Positions 51,027 to 62,700 of a stretch of DNA of 64,000 nucleotides are shown in pieces. Within the stretch, counting starts at the first letter, position 1. Each line of letters begins with the position of its first letter. The notes beneath the pieces were generated by a model. The model was not told where the DNA came from, did no database searches, and saw only the letters and a program-made list of their open reading frames with translations. The stretch is from Istiophorus platypterus (lineage: Eukaryota > Chordata > Actinopteri > Istiophoriformes > Istiophoridae): assembly GCA_016859345.1 (NCBI GenBank), contig CM029124.1, positions 13,166,480 to 13,230,479 on the forward strand, given 5' to 3'. The translations under genes were made by a program, and so were the position numbers.

Positions 51027-54000
51027 CTAAGGAAGAGAAGAGGAAGAGATATTTTAACAATTTATTCTACATAATACACAGATGTTTACACCCAGAAACT
51101 GTTAATGTGTCACACTGATTCCTCTGTATTCCTCTATTTTGAGCAGCTGCGACATTTATTCATTCTGCAGGAACATAACTGGGCTCTGGGCTGGGCTGCC
51201 AAAGAAGGAGCTATTTTACACCTCTCCTGGGTATCATCATTAAATCTCTTCCACAGCGTACAAAAAAATGCATCCTATGTTTGTGTTTGTGTGTCTAACT
51301 TTGGGAAAAACCCATAAACAACCAGAAGGACATGTTTTTCGAATTACAGCAAAAGCTAGTTTTAAGTCTTTAGACGCAAGTTCAGGTCAAATCACAAGTT
51401 TTTCTCAGCATGTTGCATGTCAAGATGCAAGTCCTTAAATTTACTAAGGGCTTACCCAGACCCTTAAATGATGTCGCAGTTGAAATTGTTGTTTGATTGT
51501 ACTAAGTCTTTTTCGCTGGGTTAAACCTCGATTTGATGGTTTTTGTTTTCAAGTCTCAATAAAGTCAAGTCTCATCTTAAGTCGAATCTCGCTGCAGTCA
51601 AGTTCAGGTCGAGTTTCTAGTCCTTATTTTTGTTCCTTTTTTCATACCTTTGTGCATACAGTTGTGTATCCTTCAGGAAAAGCACAGAAAAGATAACCTC
51701 CGTGCAGTTTCCAGCATATTTGGAGTTTGGTAACGGCAAATTTCGGGACTATCAACCTAATGGAGTACTGACCCGATCTCCCATCGAGAGTCATGTTTAT
51801 AAGTTCATATTTTTAAATTTGAGAGATTAAAATTGAACTGCGAAGCACTCAAGAGTGGAATTCTCTTGGTGAACATCCTGACAGCTGAAATCAATCATGG
51901 GCTAGGCCGGATAGGAATCATCGCTACGTAGTTGGAAGACTGCCATTTCACTTCTCGCCTGCTTGTCTACAGTCGCATAAACACCCCTCGGTAAACTCTG
52001 ATACGTATATAGTACATGCAAAGTGATGGCATGTTCAAGGAGGAATGTGTGTGTTGAGCTGCTTTTCATCCACATCCTGATTCAAATTTAGCTTCTTCAC
52101 TCAGGACGTGTGTTTGTGCGCCGCGTTTGCGTGCCTACATACCTGAGCGTTTGGGTACTTTTGTGAATGACTGTATTCATGAATATGTGTGTGTTCAGCA
52201 AAGATAGGAAGGATAAAATCATTTCCCTCCTTGCTTCCCTTTGAGTGCCCATCCATATTCAGATATGTTGAGGCAGAAGTGATCCAGTGGGTCCCACTGT
52301 GCAGCCTGGCAAGTATCCTTGTGACAAGCTGTGCCCACGTCATTATACGAACTCACTCTCTTTAAAGTCGGCAGAGGGAGTGTTGAGGTAGATGCAGATG
52401 GAAGGAGGAGGAGAAAGAAGTGTGCTGTCATTTTGAGGTAAAACAGCCTTTCTTTCTTTTAAAAAAAAGAAACCTCCCATACTGTACAGACCAGGTATAG
52501 GCTGCATTTCCTGCCAGACGGCCATTCCAGCTGCTTCTCTTTCATACTCTTATTTTTGCTACACTGCTGGATGGTACAACAAGGAATGTGGAGAGATCAG
52601 ACATTGATAGTAGACTGTAACAAAACAGGAATTTCATAATGCTGTTTGGGTGAATAGTGTCCGAACATGACTAGGTGATAACGTGCGTGAGGCATTAGAT
52701 CAAACTGTAATCAGCTATCGTCCTGTAGAATAACACTGTAGAGTCATTCTTCCTTGATCTCCAAGTCCATGCGTCATGGTTATCTTGACTTCTCTGCTAA
52801 TCCTCATGTCTCATCCAGTCACATGCATTCACAGCCAATAAAATGTATGGCTATCTTCTTTCTCATACAATAATGTTTCATTGTAATGAACAGAAAGAAT
52901 CTTTGTGTTGCTTTCAGATCCTGGAAAAACAGCCCCATGATAAAAGACTGATATATGCAAACCTGCAGTTATTCAGACAAATAAATATCTGTGATTCGGT
53001 AAAGTCATGATTAAATATTGGGGATAAACCCTTTTGGCTATAGCTCAGAGTGTGAGCAATGCGCACAAAGATTTATTTTTTTTGTTGTTGTTGGATGTGA
53101 TGTGTTGGGTGTTAAGTTATGATTTATAAAAGGTCATTTTCTGTAGCAGGTGTGGGTAATTGCCAGAAGATGGATTTTCAAACTTGGTGTCCTTTAAACT
53201 GCAGACATCTCCACTATGGGAAACTACAGCATAAAAATATGGTTTTCAGCATATTGGTCCGGCCACATTTCTTTTTCAGTTACACTATTCCCACTCATCT
53301 GCTCACAAACATGAGCTGTGTTCTTCATGAGTCTAACAAAGTTAGTAGTTTTGGGTTTTTGTGTGTGTGTGTGTGTATGGGGGGGGGACAGAAATTCTAG
53401 TTCAGTGCTCAGAATCTTAAAAGTAGAGAACAGTTTGTCATTAACTCTGGGTTCAATAATCAGTGCACCCAGAAATTAATCTGCTGTCGAGTATGATGGA
53501 ACAAAAGCCTTGATGAGTAGAAATAATGAAATAATTATATTCTGGCTTTGTGTACAGGCCATTATTATGGCAAAGCTGGAATGCTGAAAATTGAAAATTT
53601 GGGAATTGATTTTGATTGATCCATAAAAGAAAAAACCCAAAAGGCTTATGCTAGAAGAGGGAATAATTAATGTGTACTCTGCTTGCTCATGTCTGCTCAT
53701 TTGGACAGTTTTCTACAAACACTGGAAGGGAAACTGAAAAATACACATCAAACAAAATCAAAAGCCTAAAAAACCCAAACCTTATTAACTTCTGTTAATA
53801 ATATATTTTTAATGTTGGCTGGTTTTATGGTCAGTTTCTCTTTTTTTCATTTTAAGATGCATATGCGTTTTTTGGACAAAGCTTTGTGTGTGAGCATGAC
53901 TATGAGGGATAGTTATTTTGTGGTTGTAGACACCAGAATGTAATGCTAATGTCATTCTGCTGCTTTTAGTGTAATTTTCTCAAATTTAAAGCCAAAAAAA

Positions 54001-55368
54001 ATTTTCTGATTTGTTAATCATGGCACATACTGGTACCTTTAAACAGTTTCTCCTAATGATAAAAAAAGCCCCATGAACAAGGCCCGTAGCTGCCGAGGAA
54101 TCGTGTGGTGAAATGTTTTGTTGCACATGTGATTTGATAAATATAGAACTATAACCAGTGTGCACAGTACGATTCTGCTTTGTCGCCAGCTCGTCAAGTC
54201 TTTTGCAAACTAACTTATTCATATTCAGCAGGCTACAGATTCTTCTCTTCAGTCATTTTCAGACCAGCTTTACACACGATACCCTGTTCTAGTTGTAGGA
54301 ATGAAAAGTTGCCACAGGAGTTTAAGTTCTTTGCCACCTGCAGGCAATGAATGTTAAAGCTGTATTTTTTCTGCTTAGGGCACCGCAAAGACAGATCGGG
54401 CCTGGTGCAGATTAAACTGCCCTATCCTGTACCATATACGTGTCTATATGCAGGTCTTGCTCTTTTCGAGTGTCGGTACTCACCAAAGTCACTAGCGCAG
54501 TAATGCTCCATGATGTTGTCTGCTTTCAGCTCATTGTCACACGGAGGGCACACCTTGGAAACTGAGAGGAGAGAAAAATAATTACAACACCCAATCACAT
54601 TTCATTTGGTGCTATTAAGGCCAGATTAGGTAATAAATAACGGCTGAGTTGAGGTCATTGTTAGTCAAGTGCATTCGGCAAAAACCAAAGCTGTGTCGCT
54701 ATGAAGTCGTTAAGCCCTGACCACTTTTGAGGCACTTAGCCCCCCTCCTCTTGTCAGAGACTATTTGCTGTGGAGCGAATATATAGAGCAGCAGGCCGAC
54801 TGATGTTTGCCCTGCAATTACACTGGTGAAAATGTTTTTATTCTGGCCATTGTATATTTTGGTGGTGCACGCATGGTCTTGGCTGTGCAGAAAGGTAAAC
54901 GCTGCTGCAGGAGCAGCTCAACATTGTGAAAAGTGATTCAGTACACAGACACAGCCAGCATTTAGAGGCCAAACAGCAACCACACATTGTGAAACAGCGA
55001 GGGGAAACCAAAGCAACAAATTCGGTTTATTTTTCACTCAAAATGTATGGTCATGCTTGCTTTGCTCAAAAGCATGTTTAGCCTTACTAACTTTGACTTA
55101 GGACTATTGTGTACCTACACAGTAGAGAAACAACATGAGCGAGCAGAAATACAGGTCCTACAAAAAGTCTTTTTTTTATTTGTTTGCTGGTAAATTTTGC
55201 TTCTTTCTACACTTTAACAGTCATGAAAGCGGTATTAAACTGTCAGAATATGCTTAGAAATATTATTAATTATCATGGCAATTTGAACAAATATTCTTTG
55301 TCATTTTTATCACCTATGCTACTTCCAAAACTTGCTTTCAGAGCTCATAGTCTTTTCTTACACAGACA

Positions 55369-55399
<31 letters not shown>

Positions 55400-58300
55400 T
55401 TCATACCACCTTGCAATTTTCCCCCGAAGGCTCTTCAATATAAAATCGTATTATGACAATTACTACATGAAGGCCATGTAATCCCAGAGGGAGCGGTTGT
55501 ACACGTTTAATAATAGTCAACTCGTCCACATAACAGAGCCTTGGGCCAATTGAGAGGGCAAGGTATAAAATTAGAAAAGGTCAGGGAGAGAAGGATGTGG
55601 TATAGAAATCTTTTCCACGCCACATATATACACCTACAAGGCAGAAAAATACGACTGTGACTCTCTCTTTTCCTCTATGTCTCACACTGACAAACACACA
55701 CTTGTCCAAACACACACAGGACTATCCTAGCCCAGTACAGCCCCTGGGTTAAAAGTCAGGGTTCAAAGGCTATCACCCCAGCCCAAACCTCAATGTCTGG
55801 GCAGATAATGAGGGGGGTCAAAGTTTAGCATGCTTCGCTTCTCGGGTCATGGGGAGGTGAACCCCCTAATCACTGTCGAGTGTATGTATGTGTGTGTGTG
55901 CTCATGTATGTGCGTCGGAGGGAATTGAACCATGTTCTTGTAGAGTTACTGCCAGTTTTCTCCTCCGAAGGTTCCCATGCTTTTACAGGCCGGAGACCTG
56001 TGAGGCCTACAGGGTCAGGCCTCTTAATTGTCTGGTGCTGACATGAAGACCAGGACAAGACCACGGAAACACACACACGCGCACACACGCACACACAAAC
56101 ACACACACACACAAATACACACACAAATACACACAAATACACACACACACACACACACACAGACCAAGAGATGGCAAAACTCATCTGGCTTTTTCTGTTT
56201 TGAATGATTCCCTTGAAGCTGTTACATCTTATTTAGACTCCACGGGAATTCATTCTGGTTTCACAAGGGTGGTATGTTGGCAGGAGGCCCAGTTGTCCTG
56301 ATGCCAGAGCATGTGTCAGGAGAGTGCAGTCCCTCCATGAAACTTAGTTGAGCTTGGACCGAAAACCACCATTTGGCCGGCCGCTGAGAAATCAATTAAG
56401 CGACAACTGCTCTCATCACGTACTGGTCTCTGTCGGGGGAATCGCCGTCATGTTCTGATGGTAATCACTGCTGCATAACATGGTGTTTTTCTTTTCTTTC
56501 CCTTTTTTTTTTTTTTCCTGGACACATTTGTACTCAGCAAATATTTTGACATTAGGTCATTTGCCATCATCTCAAAGCAGCTTAGGAATTTTTTTTTTTT
56601 TTTTTTTTAAACCATGCCATGTGATTTAATTGTGAGAATTATGTTCTTGCCATGGTTGACTTTGGACTTCTACCTCTTGTGTGCTGTTTTTTGTCATTTG
56701 TATGCTGGATTATAGACTCAATTACAAAAACATTAATTTTCCCAATCAAAGGGAAGAATGTTTTAATATTGTCTGAGGATGAGGGGGTTTCGGAATCAGT
56801 GATTGAGGATAAGAGGAGAGGAGTGATGGGAGCAGGGTGAACAGGGAGGTGGTCTGTTGGAAAGCCCTGCTGTTAATCTTCAGACTGCAAGCCAGAGTGG
56901 AAATGACGGACGGCAAGATTCCAGCAATTTAACTGCACAGCTTCACTTAGTCATAGCTCTGTGGTTAATAACACTTTCTCCAATTCACCCCCCCCCCCCC
57001 CCCTGCTGTATCTTGTATCCCTTGTTCCCCCTCTAACTGTCTTTTACACTTCTCTTTCACGTAACCTGGTTGTTAGAAAACAACTTCTGTCATCAACGAT
57101 TAAGAATTGAAAAGTCACTACATTTGTCAGATCATGGCAGAAAATAAGGACCTGCAACGAAGTCATATTGCGTGTGGATGTGAAATGATGTCTCTAAAAT
57201 ATATGTCCCCTGTGACCTCAAAAAAATCCGGTGATGCAATGATTTTAAATTATTTTGCTGTAATTAGTTGTTCCATTACAAAATTTCTGTGTCATTTATT
57301 TAATTTTGTAGTATTAACAACATAAATTTTTGTCATAATTAAGTGATTAAAAGAGCAAAAGCTCATTTCCCATTCACGAATAACTCCTAAAAGACTCCAT
57401 TTGTCATTACATTACATCTTTCTCATTCACAACTCACATTTTATGCTGGAAATGTTTCATAAATTTGCCTAGAATCAATTTTACAGTTCTATGAAATCTT
57501 CATTACTGAGTGTGCAAAGTTATGCACCTAATGCTCGCTTTTTCGTCTCTGTCTGTTTCACACATACACATATCTTAACACAAAAAAACCCCACACCTAA
57601 CAATATCGTCATCTGATCCCCTGACGTGTCTCGTACCTCATCGCCTGCAGCTTGAGCATCACATCCACTTTTATGGGCACAACGTTCCATTTAAAGTATG
57701 TGTGGGTCACTATCTCATGCCTCATTTGGGCCCTTTAAGTTACGAGCAGCAACACTTATGACATAAAACGGTACTGTGCCGGAGATGAAATGCAGCATGT
57801 GATTTATGTTGGAGGGCCTAACATCTGTTTAAATGCAGCATGCAGACAGACAGAGCAGGACTTAAACATGGCCCACAGGCGGCCCCCGGGGCCCCTAAAA
57901 CACAGCACGCTCCTTGCATCTGTAGGAATCCTATACAGAAGAGAAAATACATTCTCAAAAGGCCGAGGCAGTCTTCCATGCACAGACCATTGGATCACAT
58001 TTTCCCTTTCATATAGAAGCCAGGGCCACATGAGTAGCGCCCATTGTGCTGCGGGGGACCTGACAGTGCTGCCTGTCTCCTTAAGAACGGTTGTAACTTA
58101 CACTAGCCACATCAATGACTACAGCGAGGACAGACAGTATCTTTCACACCGTGCAATTTCAACGACTTTCGCCGGACAATGTGAATATTGTCCAGAAGAA
58201 CATTTTCTGTGGAAACATGCAGTTTGAGTTATGGAGTTTACCCCATGCCTTGAAACAGACAGTGCAGAATCCTACCTAAGCTTATCATACCTGTTGGTTT

Positions 58301-61300
58301 TCTGATGCTGACAATAGATAAAGGTAGCATCATGAAATTCATAAGGTGGAGTTGATGGGTGGCATTAACTGTGCTCTGTCTGACAGGCTGAGCTCAGCTG
58401 GCCTTTTTTGCTCCCTGGATCCCTGGGCCCTCTTCTGTCAGCAGTCTGCTCGCCTTCCCTAGTGTAATATTTACAGACTTTTGTTTCACATAATCACACC
58501 CCATGGGCTCCTGTTATATACACACACACGCACACACACACACGGCAAAAATCATCCACACACAACCTGAGCTCGGGTGCTGATGGTGTTACTATCAGTT
58601 TTGGCTGTGATAGAGAGGTGGAAAGTGAATCTAACTCTGTGCTGTTAGTTTCCACAGGAACTCTCAAACCGTAATTGTAGAATAGCTCAGATATTATCGG
58701 CCCCTGTCTGACACGGAGAACAGCAGGTAGAACAACACTTAATTCCTGTGATTGATCCCACTCCCAAAGATGCACCTGGATTAAAACAAGAGTCCTCTTA
58801 TGGTCCTGTGTGAAGAGAAACATCCATGTTGTTTGCCACAGAGGGTTTCCCAGGGAACTGATTTCCAAGAGTCCTCCACTGAAATGTCTTTTTTATTATT
58901 GCTGGCTGGGTTTGTGTATGTATATGTGCACGTGTGTGTGCGTGTGCATGTATGTGTGTGCTCTAGAGCCAAAAGCTTGTCCTCAGGATGGCCTCATCGG
59001 CACATCTGAGAATCTCTGGTTCTTAACAAAATGTCAGTGACTGAGCCTCCGGGCTAGAAATGATATGGGTTCAGTCTCAGTTTCAACACATACACACATG
59101 CACGCAGGCATACACACAAATTTGATTTTTAAACTTAACCAATCTTCCATTTTTGATTTAGTCTTTAAAAATCTAATTCAACATATTTGTCTCTTTCCTT
59201 TCCTTATGAAATTTCTTAATAACAAAAATCCCTCTATATGTTTACACTGATCTCGCGCCACTTTATGTAATCTAACTGCCTCTGATCGTTTTTTGATTAG
59301 ATAGGGTCGACAAACAGTTGCCTGTCTGAGGAGGTGACAGACGTTTAAGCTCCCTCCTTCTCAGGGAGCATGTAAAAGAATGAGTTATGGCTCTGCAAAG
59401 CCAAAATGTCACATAGTTGATACCAGTCCCACAAAAACAGAACAGCCATTTTCCCTAATGGAATAAGTCAGCTCTGTATGATTTCACCGAAGAATCCTGC
59501 AATGATCTTTATCCGTTTTTTTTTTAATCAGAGATATTTGTGTACTCTAAACATTATTAATGATAAGAAAACATAAATAACTTGTTATGATTGACATGAC
59601 AAAAGTGATGTTTTGGCATTTTTAGCTTTTGTTTTTAGTGCTTCAGTATATAGTGTAATATATCAAACAATAACTAAAGTGAGGGGAACATTTTATATCA
59701 AATGAAATATTAACCATGCAGGAAAGTTTCAGACAAAGTAGATGAAAAATGTCAATAAACAGTTCAAGGTAAGAGGTGGAATATAGGGGAATAATCAACA
59801 GTTTTCTTTGAGTCCTTATTGGAAAAAGGTAGGGAGTCACTTTTTATGCTGCAGGAAGCAGCTCCTCTCCTCTTCTAAGCGCTGTCTGCCTCTCTTCGCT
59901 CTCCCGCTTTCCTCTCCTTTCACTCCTCTCCATTCGGCTCTCTCGGGCACAATCGCACTTTAGCCATTCTCATTCTCTGCCTGCCTCTCTTGTCCTGTCA
60001 TGTCCACTAATTAGTGGGAGCTCAGTAATTGGCCTTCTAGCTAATTGGCCTGCTGGCTGCCAGACTCAACAAAGGCCAAGCAGGCTGGGACACAGTGGGG
60101 ACTGTCCCCTTCCAATGTCTAAAGTCTCTCATCAACTCCCTCTCTCCCCCTCTCAGCACTGACTGCCTTTGTGAAGAGGCTGCTTAAGTAGTCGCAGTGC
60201 ACACACGAGCACACGCATGCACACATCTACTTCTCTATTTAGTTCTCACTCACCCTCTCAAAGCCCATGATTGGCCCATCTGTCCTCCTACTCATTGTCT
60301 ATTAAAGATTTATATAATACCTTACATTTTTTAAAATAAGATCTCTCTCAGAAACCCCAGCGTAGTCGTTTTTCTTCTGATTTCATCCATCTTGGGTATA
60401 GTTGTTCATTTTTTGACACTCTGCAGACCAGCGTGTCGATTGCATGCATGACCTAATGTACGGCATTCTCCGTTCACTCAGTTGTTAGATTGATTGATGA
60501 GCTGTTGATTGATGTCTGCTGATAAAGGGGTGTGTGTGTATGCATGTGCATGTGTATCACCTTTTTCGGTTAAGATGTTTAACATCACAGGGAATTTATC
60601 TTAACTCAGTGAGCGATCTGGCCGCCGGAGTCTCTCAGTCTCCCGTGTCTCTCTCAGTCTGTCTCTGTCCCTCCCTGAGGCGTATATAGATGGCAGGGAG
60701 CCATCCTCAACTGTCCACTTACCCAAGAACTTTCCCCTGTAGCCTCTTCCTGCTCCTCTCTCTCTCACTGACCTCCTCTGGATAGTCTCTCACTTAAACT
60801 TTCATCTGTCATTATTGGAGTGTGGGGAAACCATATGAGCCTTCCAGCCGTTCTCAAGCTCTCACTGTTTCTGGCTCTGCAGGCTCTTCAACACTCATCT
60901 GTCTTAGCAATGTTGTTAGTGCCATGAATCAGAGTCCTGAAATTTGCGGTGCAGAGACAGAAACTCACTTGTTCCTCATTTGTTTTTCTTTTAAAGTATT
61001 TCATTTCTGCATTTGTGTCTGCACCACCCGAGTCATAGTATAGTAACAATTTCTGCGTTTTATGAAAATTATTTTATATTCAACCAATTTATTATTAAAA
61101 ATGCTTGCTAATATATATGTTGATGACTAAAATGCAAGTGTTATACATTATAACTGAACACTAAAATTTGCACAATTTAAACCATGATTTCAGCATAATA
61201 TTAGCAATTAATACAGCAAGCAAGAGCATGCTCTATGTGTTGGAACTATTTACAAAGGTTTATTAAAGTCATATTTATCATTTATTCAACTTAAATTAAT

Positions 61301-62136
61301 TGAAATGTGGTTACGCAGCTTGTCAAGTAACATTTTGAATTTGAGAGGGGATTAAGATGAGATGTTTTGCAAAACGCCAAGTTAAATTTGTCGCCGAATA
61401 CACATTTTACCTGCTGCAAAAGCCATAATTTTAACAAGTGACTCTTTGTCTTTTAGAGGCCATACTATAATTTAATGTATTTACACTATAGAACTATAGT
61501 GAACTATAAAATTTTATGTGTGTGTAGATACTTATGTGTGAGCATGCTTGAATGAAGATATGTGTCAGTCATAGCTGCCCTACCTGGTGGCTGGGTTGCA
61601 TGGTTCCCAGTGAACTGCATCGGGATGCAGAGGTCGTTATCAATGGGGAACTTATCACAGGTCAGCATCTCGGGCCAGGGAAAGCCATAGGTCTCCATCA
61701 CAGGAGCACAACTGTCCCTCACGGCCTCACACAGCGAACGGCAGGGATAGATGGGCCTGTCCAGGCACACTGGTGCAAACAGTGAGCACAGGAAGACCTG
61801 GGTATCAGCATGGCACCTTTTGGCAAGGAGGGGCACCCAGCTGCCCGCCTGCTGCTTGACTTCTGGCATGGTCTCATGGTCCAGGAGGTTGGGTAGCCTC
61901 ATCTTCTTGTAGCCCACATTGTGGCACAGGCGCAGGTCAGCTGGTATGTCCACACACTGGGGCTGCTTGGTGTAGAAGCGGCCATTGTGGAAGTTGTCTG
62001 ACTGCCAGCTGTAGTAGTCGTACTCATCTGCGGCCGAGACGGTGAGGAGGAGGAGGGAGAAGAGCGACAGGCCCAGTGCCAAGCTGAAGGAGCCCTGGGT
62101 TAATGCCCACCTGTGGCCCTTTTGTCCGTGTGCCAT
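50698..62136 (-). CDS. sfrp5: Secreted frizzled-related protein, sfrp5-like (sfrp1/sfrp5 group), complete
   Basis: Joining 62136-61584, 54561-54484 and 51026-50698 on the minus strand gives 319 residues plus a stop, close to human SFRP5 (317) and SFRP1 (314). Residues 16-35 are a hydrophobic signal peptide ending near SAA. The frizzled cysteine-rich domain has ten cysteines at 61, 71, 108, 117, 124, 132, 136, 143, 160 and 170. The netrin-like domain has six, at 189, 192, 206, 261, 263 and 311, and a basic stretch QKKKKVLKQG. The family is secreted and binds Wnts through the frizzled domain, blocking Wnt signalling. SFRP5-type features are EYDYYSWQ, KRCHADTQ, YGFPWPEML, DNDLCI, GDRKLIAAQKKKK and QLDSL. 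SFRP1-like features are VCPPCDNELK and the C-terminal CPTYHTVFQ. The ATG at 62136 has G at -3 and +4. sfrp1 remains the alternative name because zmat4 lies downstream. Confidence 0.85.
51027..54483 (-). other. sfrp5: sfrp5 intron 2
   Basis: A 3.46 kb GT-AG intron. It holds a G run near 53380-53388 and scattered short repeats. No exon, RNA gene or mobile element was recognised. Confidence 0.9.
54484..54561 (-). CDS. sfrp5: sfrp5 coding exon 2 (small linker exon)
   Basis: A 78-base exon lies between acceptor CTCTCAG (AG at 54563-54562) and donor TTTG|GTGAGT (GT at 54483-54482). It encodes SKVCPPCDNELK then ADNIMEHYCASDF, the start of the netrin-like domain with three of its cysteines. It is too short to stand out as an open frame. 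The phase (one base carried in from exon 1, one carried out) joins exactly with both neighbours and yields PPVSK at the first junction and DFALK at the second. Confidence 0.93.
55367..55399. repeat. (CACG)n microsatellite
   Basis: About eight CACG units in sfrp5 intron 1, an alternating purine-pyrimidine tract. Confidence 0.95.
56070..56160. repeat. Complex (CA)n tract
   Basis: A CA run with CGCG, AAACAC and AAATAC interruptions, in sfrp5 intron 1. Confidence 0.9.
56589..56608. repeat. Poly-T tract
   Basis: A run of 20 T in sfrp5 intron 1. Confidence 0.95.
56988..57003. repeat. Poly-C tract
   Basis: A run of 16 C in sfrp5 intron 1. Confidence 0.95.
61584..62136 (-). CDS. sfrp5: sfrp5 coding exon 1 (signal peptide and frizzled domain)
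   Basis: 553 bases encode residues 1-184 plus one base. The donor is CCACCAG|GTAGGG, with GT at 61583-61582. All ten frizzled-domain cysteines are in this exon, as in other members of the family. The open frame continues past the donor into AMTDTYLHSS and a stop, which is intron read-through and not part of the protein. Confidence 0.95.
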
Positions 62137-62700
62137 GCCTCTCTGAGCTCAGACCAGCAATTCAAGAAGGTTGTATCCAAAGTCTCCAAAGTAACTCAGT
62201 GACAATAAAAGGCAGAGAGAAGAGAAGAATAAGTGGGGCAGGCGTACAAGCCGTAATCCCTTTTTCTCTCCTGAGTATGGATGCGGCGGATTGAAAACAA
62301 AAGTGTTTAATTCCCTCCTTCCCTGGAGAGTCAGCACTCTAAGCCTCCCTGAAACACCTCCCTGTGTGTATGTGTATGTTTGCCTCAGGTAGTGGAGTGG
62401 GGAGGCAGCAGTCAAGGAAGGGTGAGCACACAAATAGGACTGCTTATATTCTAACTTTCCCTGTTCACAGTTTCTCTCTCTCCTTCCCTCTCCCTCTCTT
62501 AGAAATGTCTCCAGCCCTCCCTTGCTCTCTGTCTATCAGTCTGTAGCGGTAATGAGGAGTACCTAGGTTTTAAGGGGCAGTGGTAGCTGCTTTCTCCTGC
62601 TGCCTGCCCCCTAGCAGGCTCCCAGATCACTCACCTTCCTACTGGCCTCGCCTGGACTCACTCACGACAGCCTCAGCCAATCACAAACCCTGGGGGAGGA
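62137..62700 (-). promoter_or_regulatory. sfrp5: sfrp5 5' untranslated region and candidate promoter
   Basis: Upstream of the start codon on the minus strand are a TATAAG element at 62449-62444, inside AATATAAGCA, and a CCAAT box at 62677-62681 in reverse orientation to the gene. If TATAAG is used, transcription would start near 62415 and leave a 5' leader of about 280 bases. The elements are short and could be chance; no transcript supports them. Confidence 0.3.

Larger units (their letters stand above)
54562..61583 (-). other. sfrp5: sfrp5 intron 1
   Basis: A 7.0 kb GT-AG intron. It holds (CACG)n at 55367-55399, a complex CA tract at 56070-56160, T runs near 56504 and 56589-56608, a 16-base C run at 56988-57003 and a CA tract near 58519-58543. 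A 145-codon plus-strand frame at 57790-58227 shows no recognisable domain and is taken as chance. First introns of developmental genes often carry enhancers, but none can be identified here. Confidence 0.9.

Noticed and set aside
57790..58227. 145-codon plus-strand frame inside sfrp5 intron 1
   Set aside because: Antisense to the gene, with no domain or exon signals recognised.
61504..61583. Extension of the sfrp5 first-exon frame to a stop at 61504
   Set aside because: A good donor at 61583 and exact in-frame joining to exon 2 show this is intron read-through, not a truncated protein.
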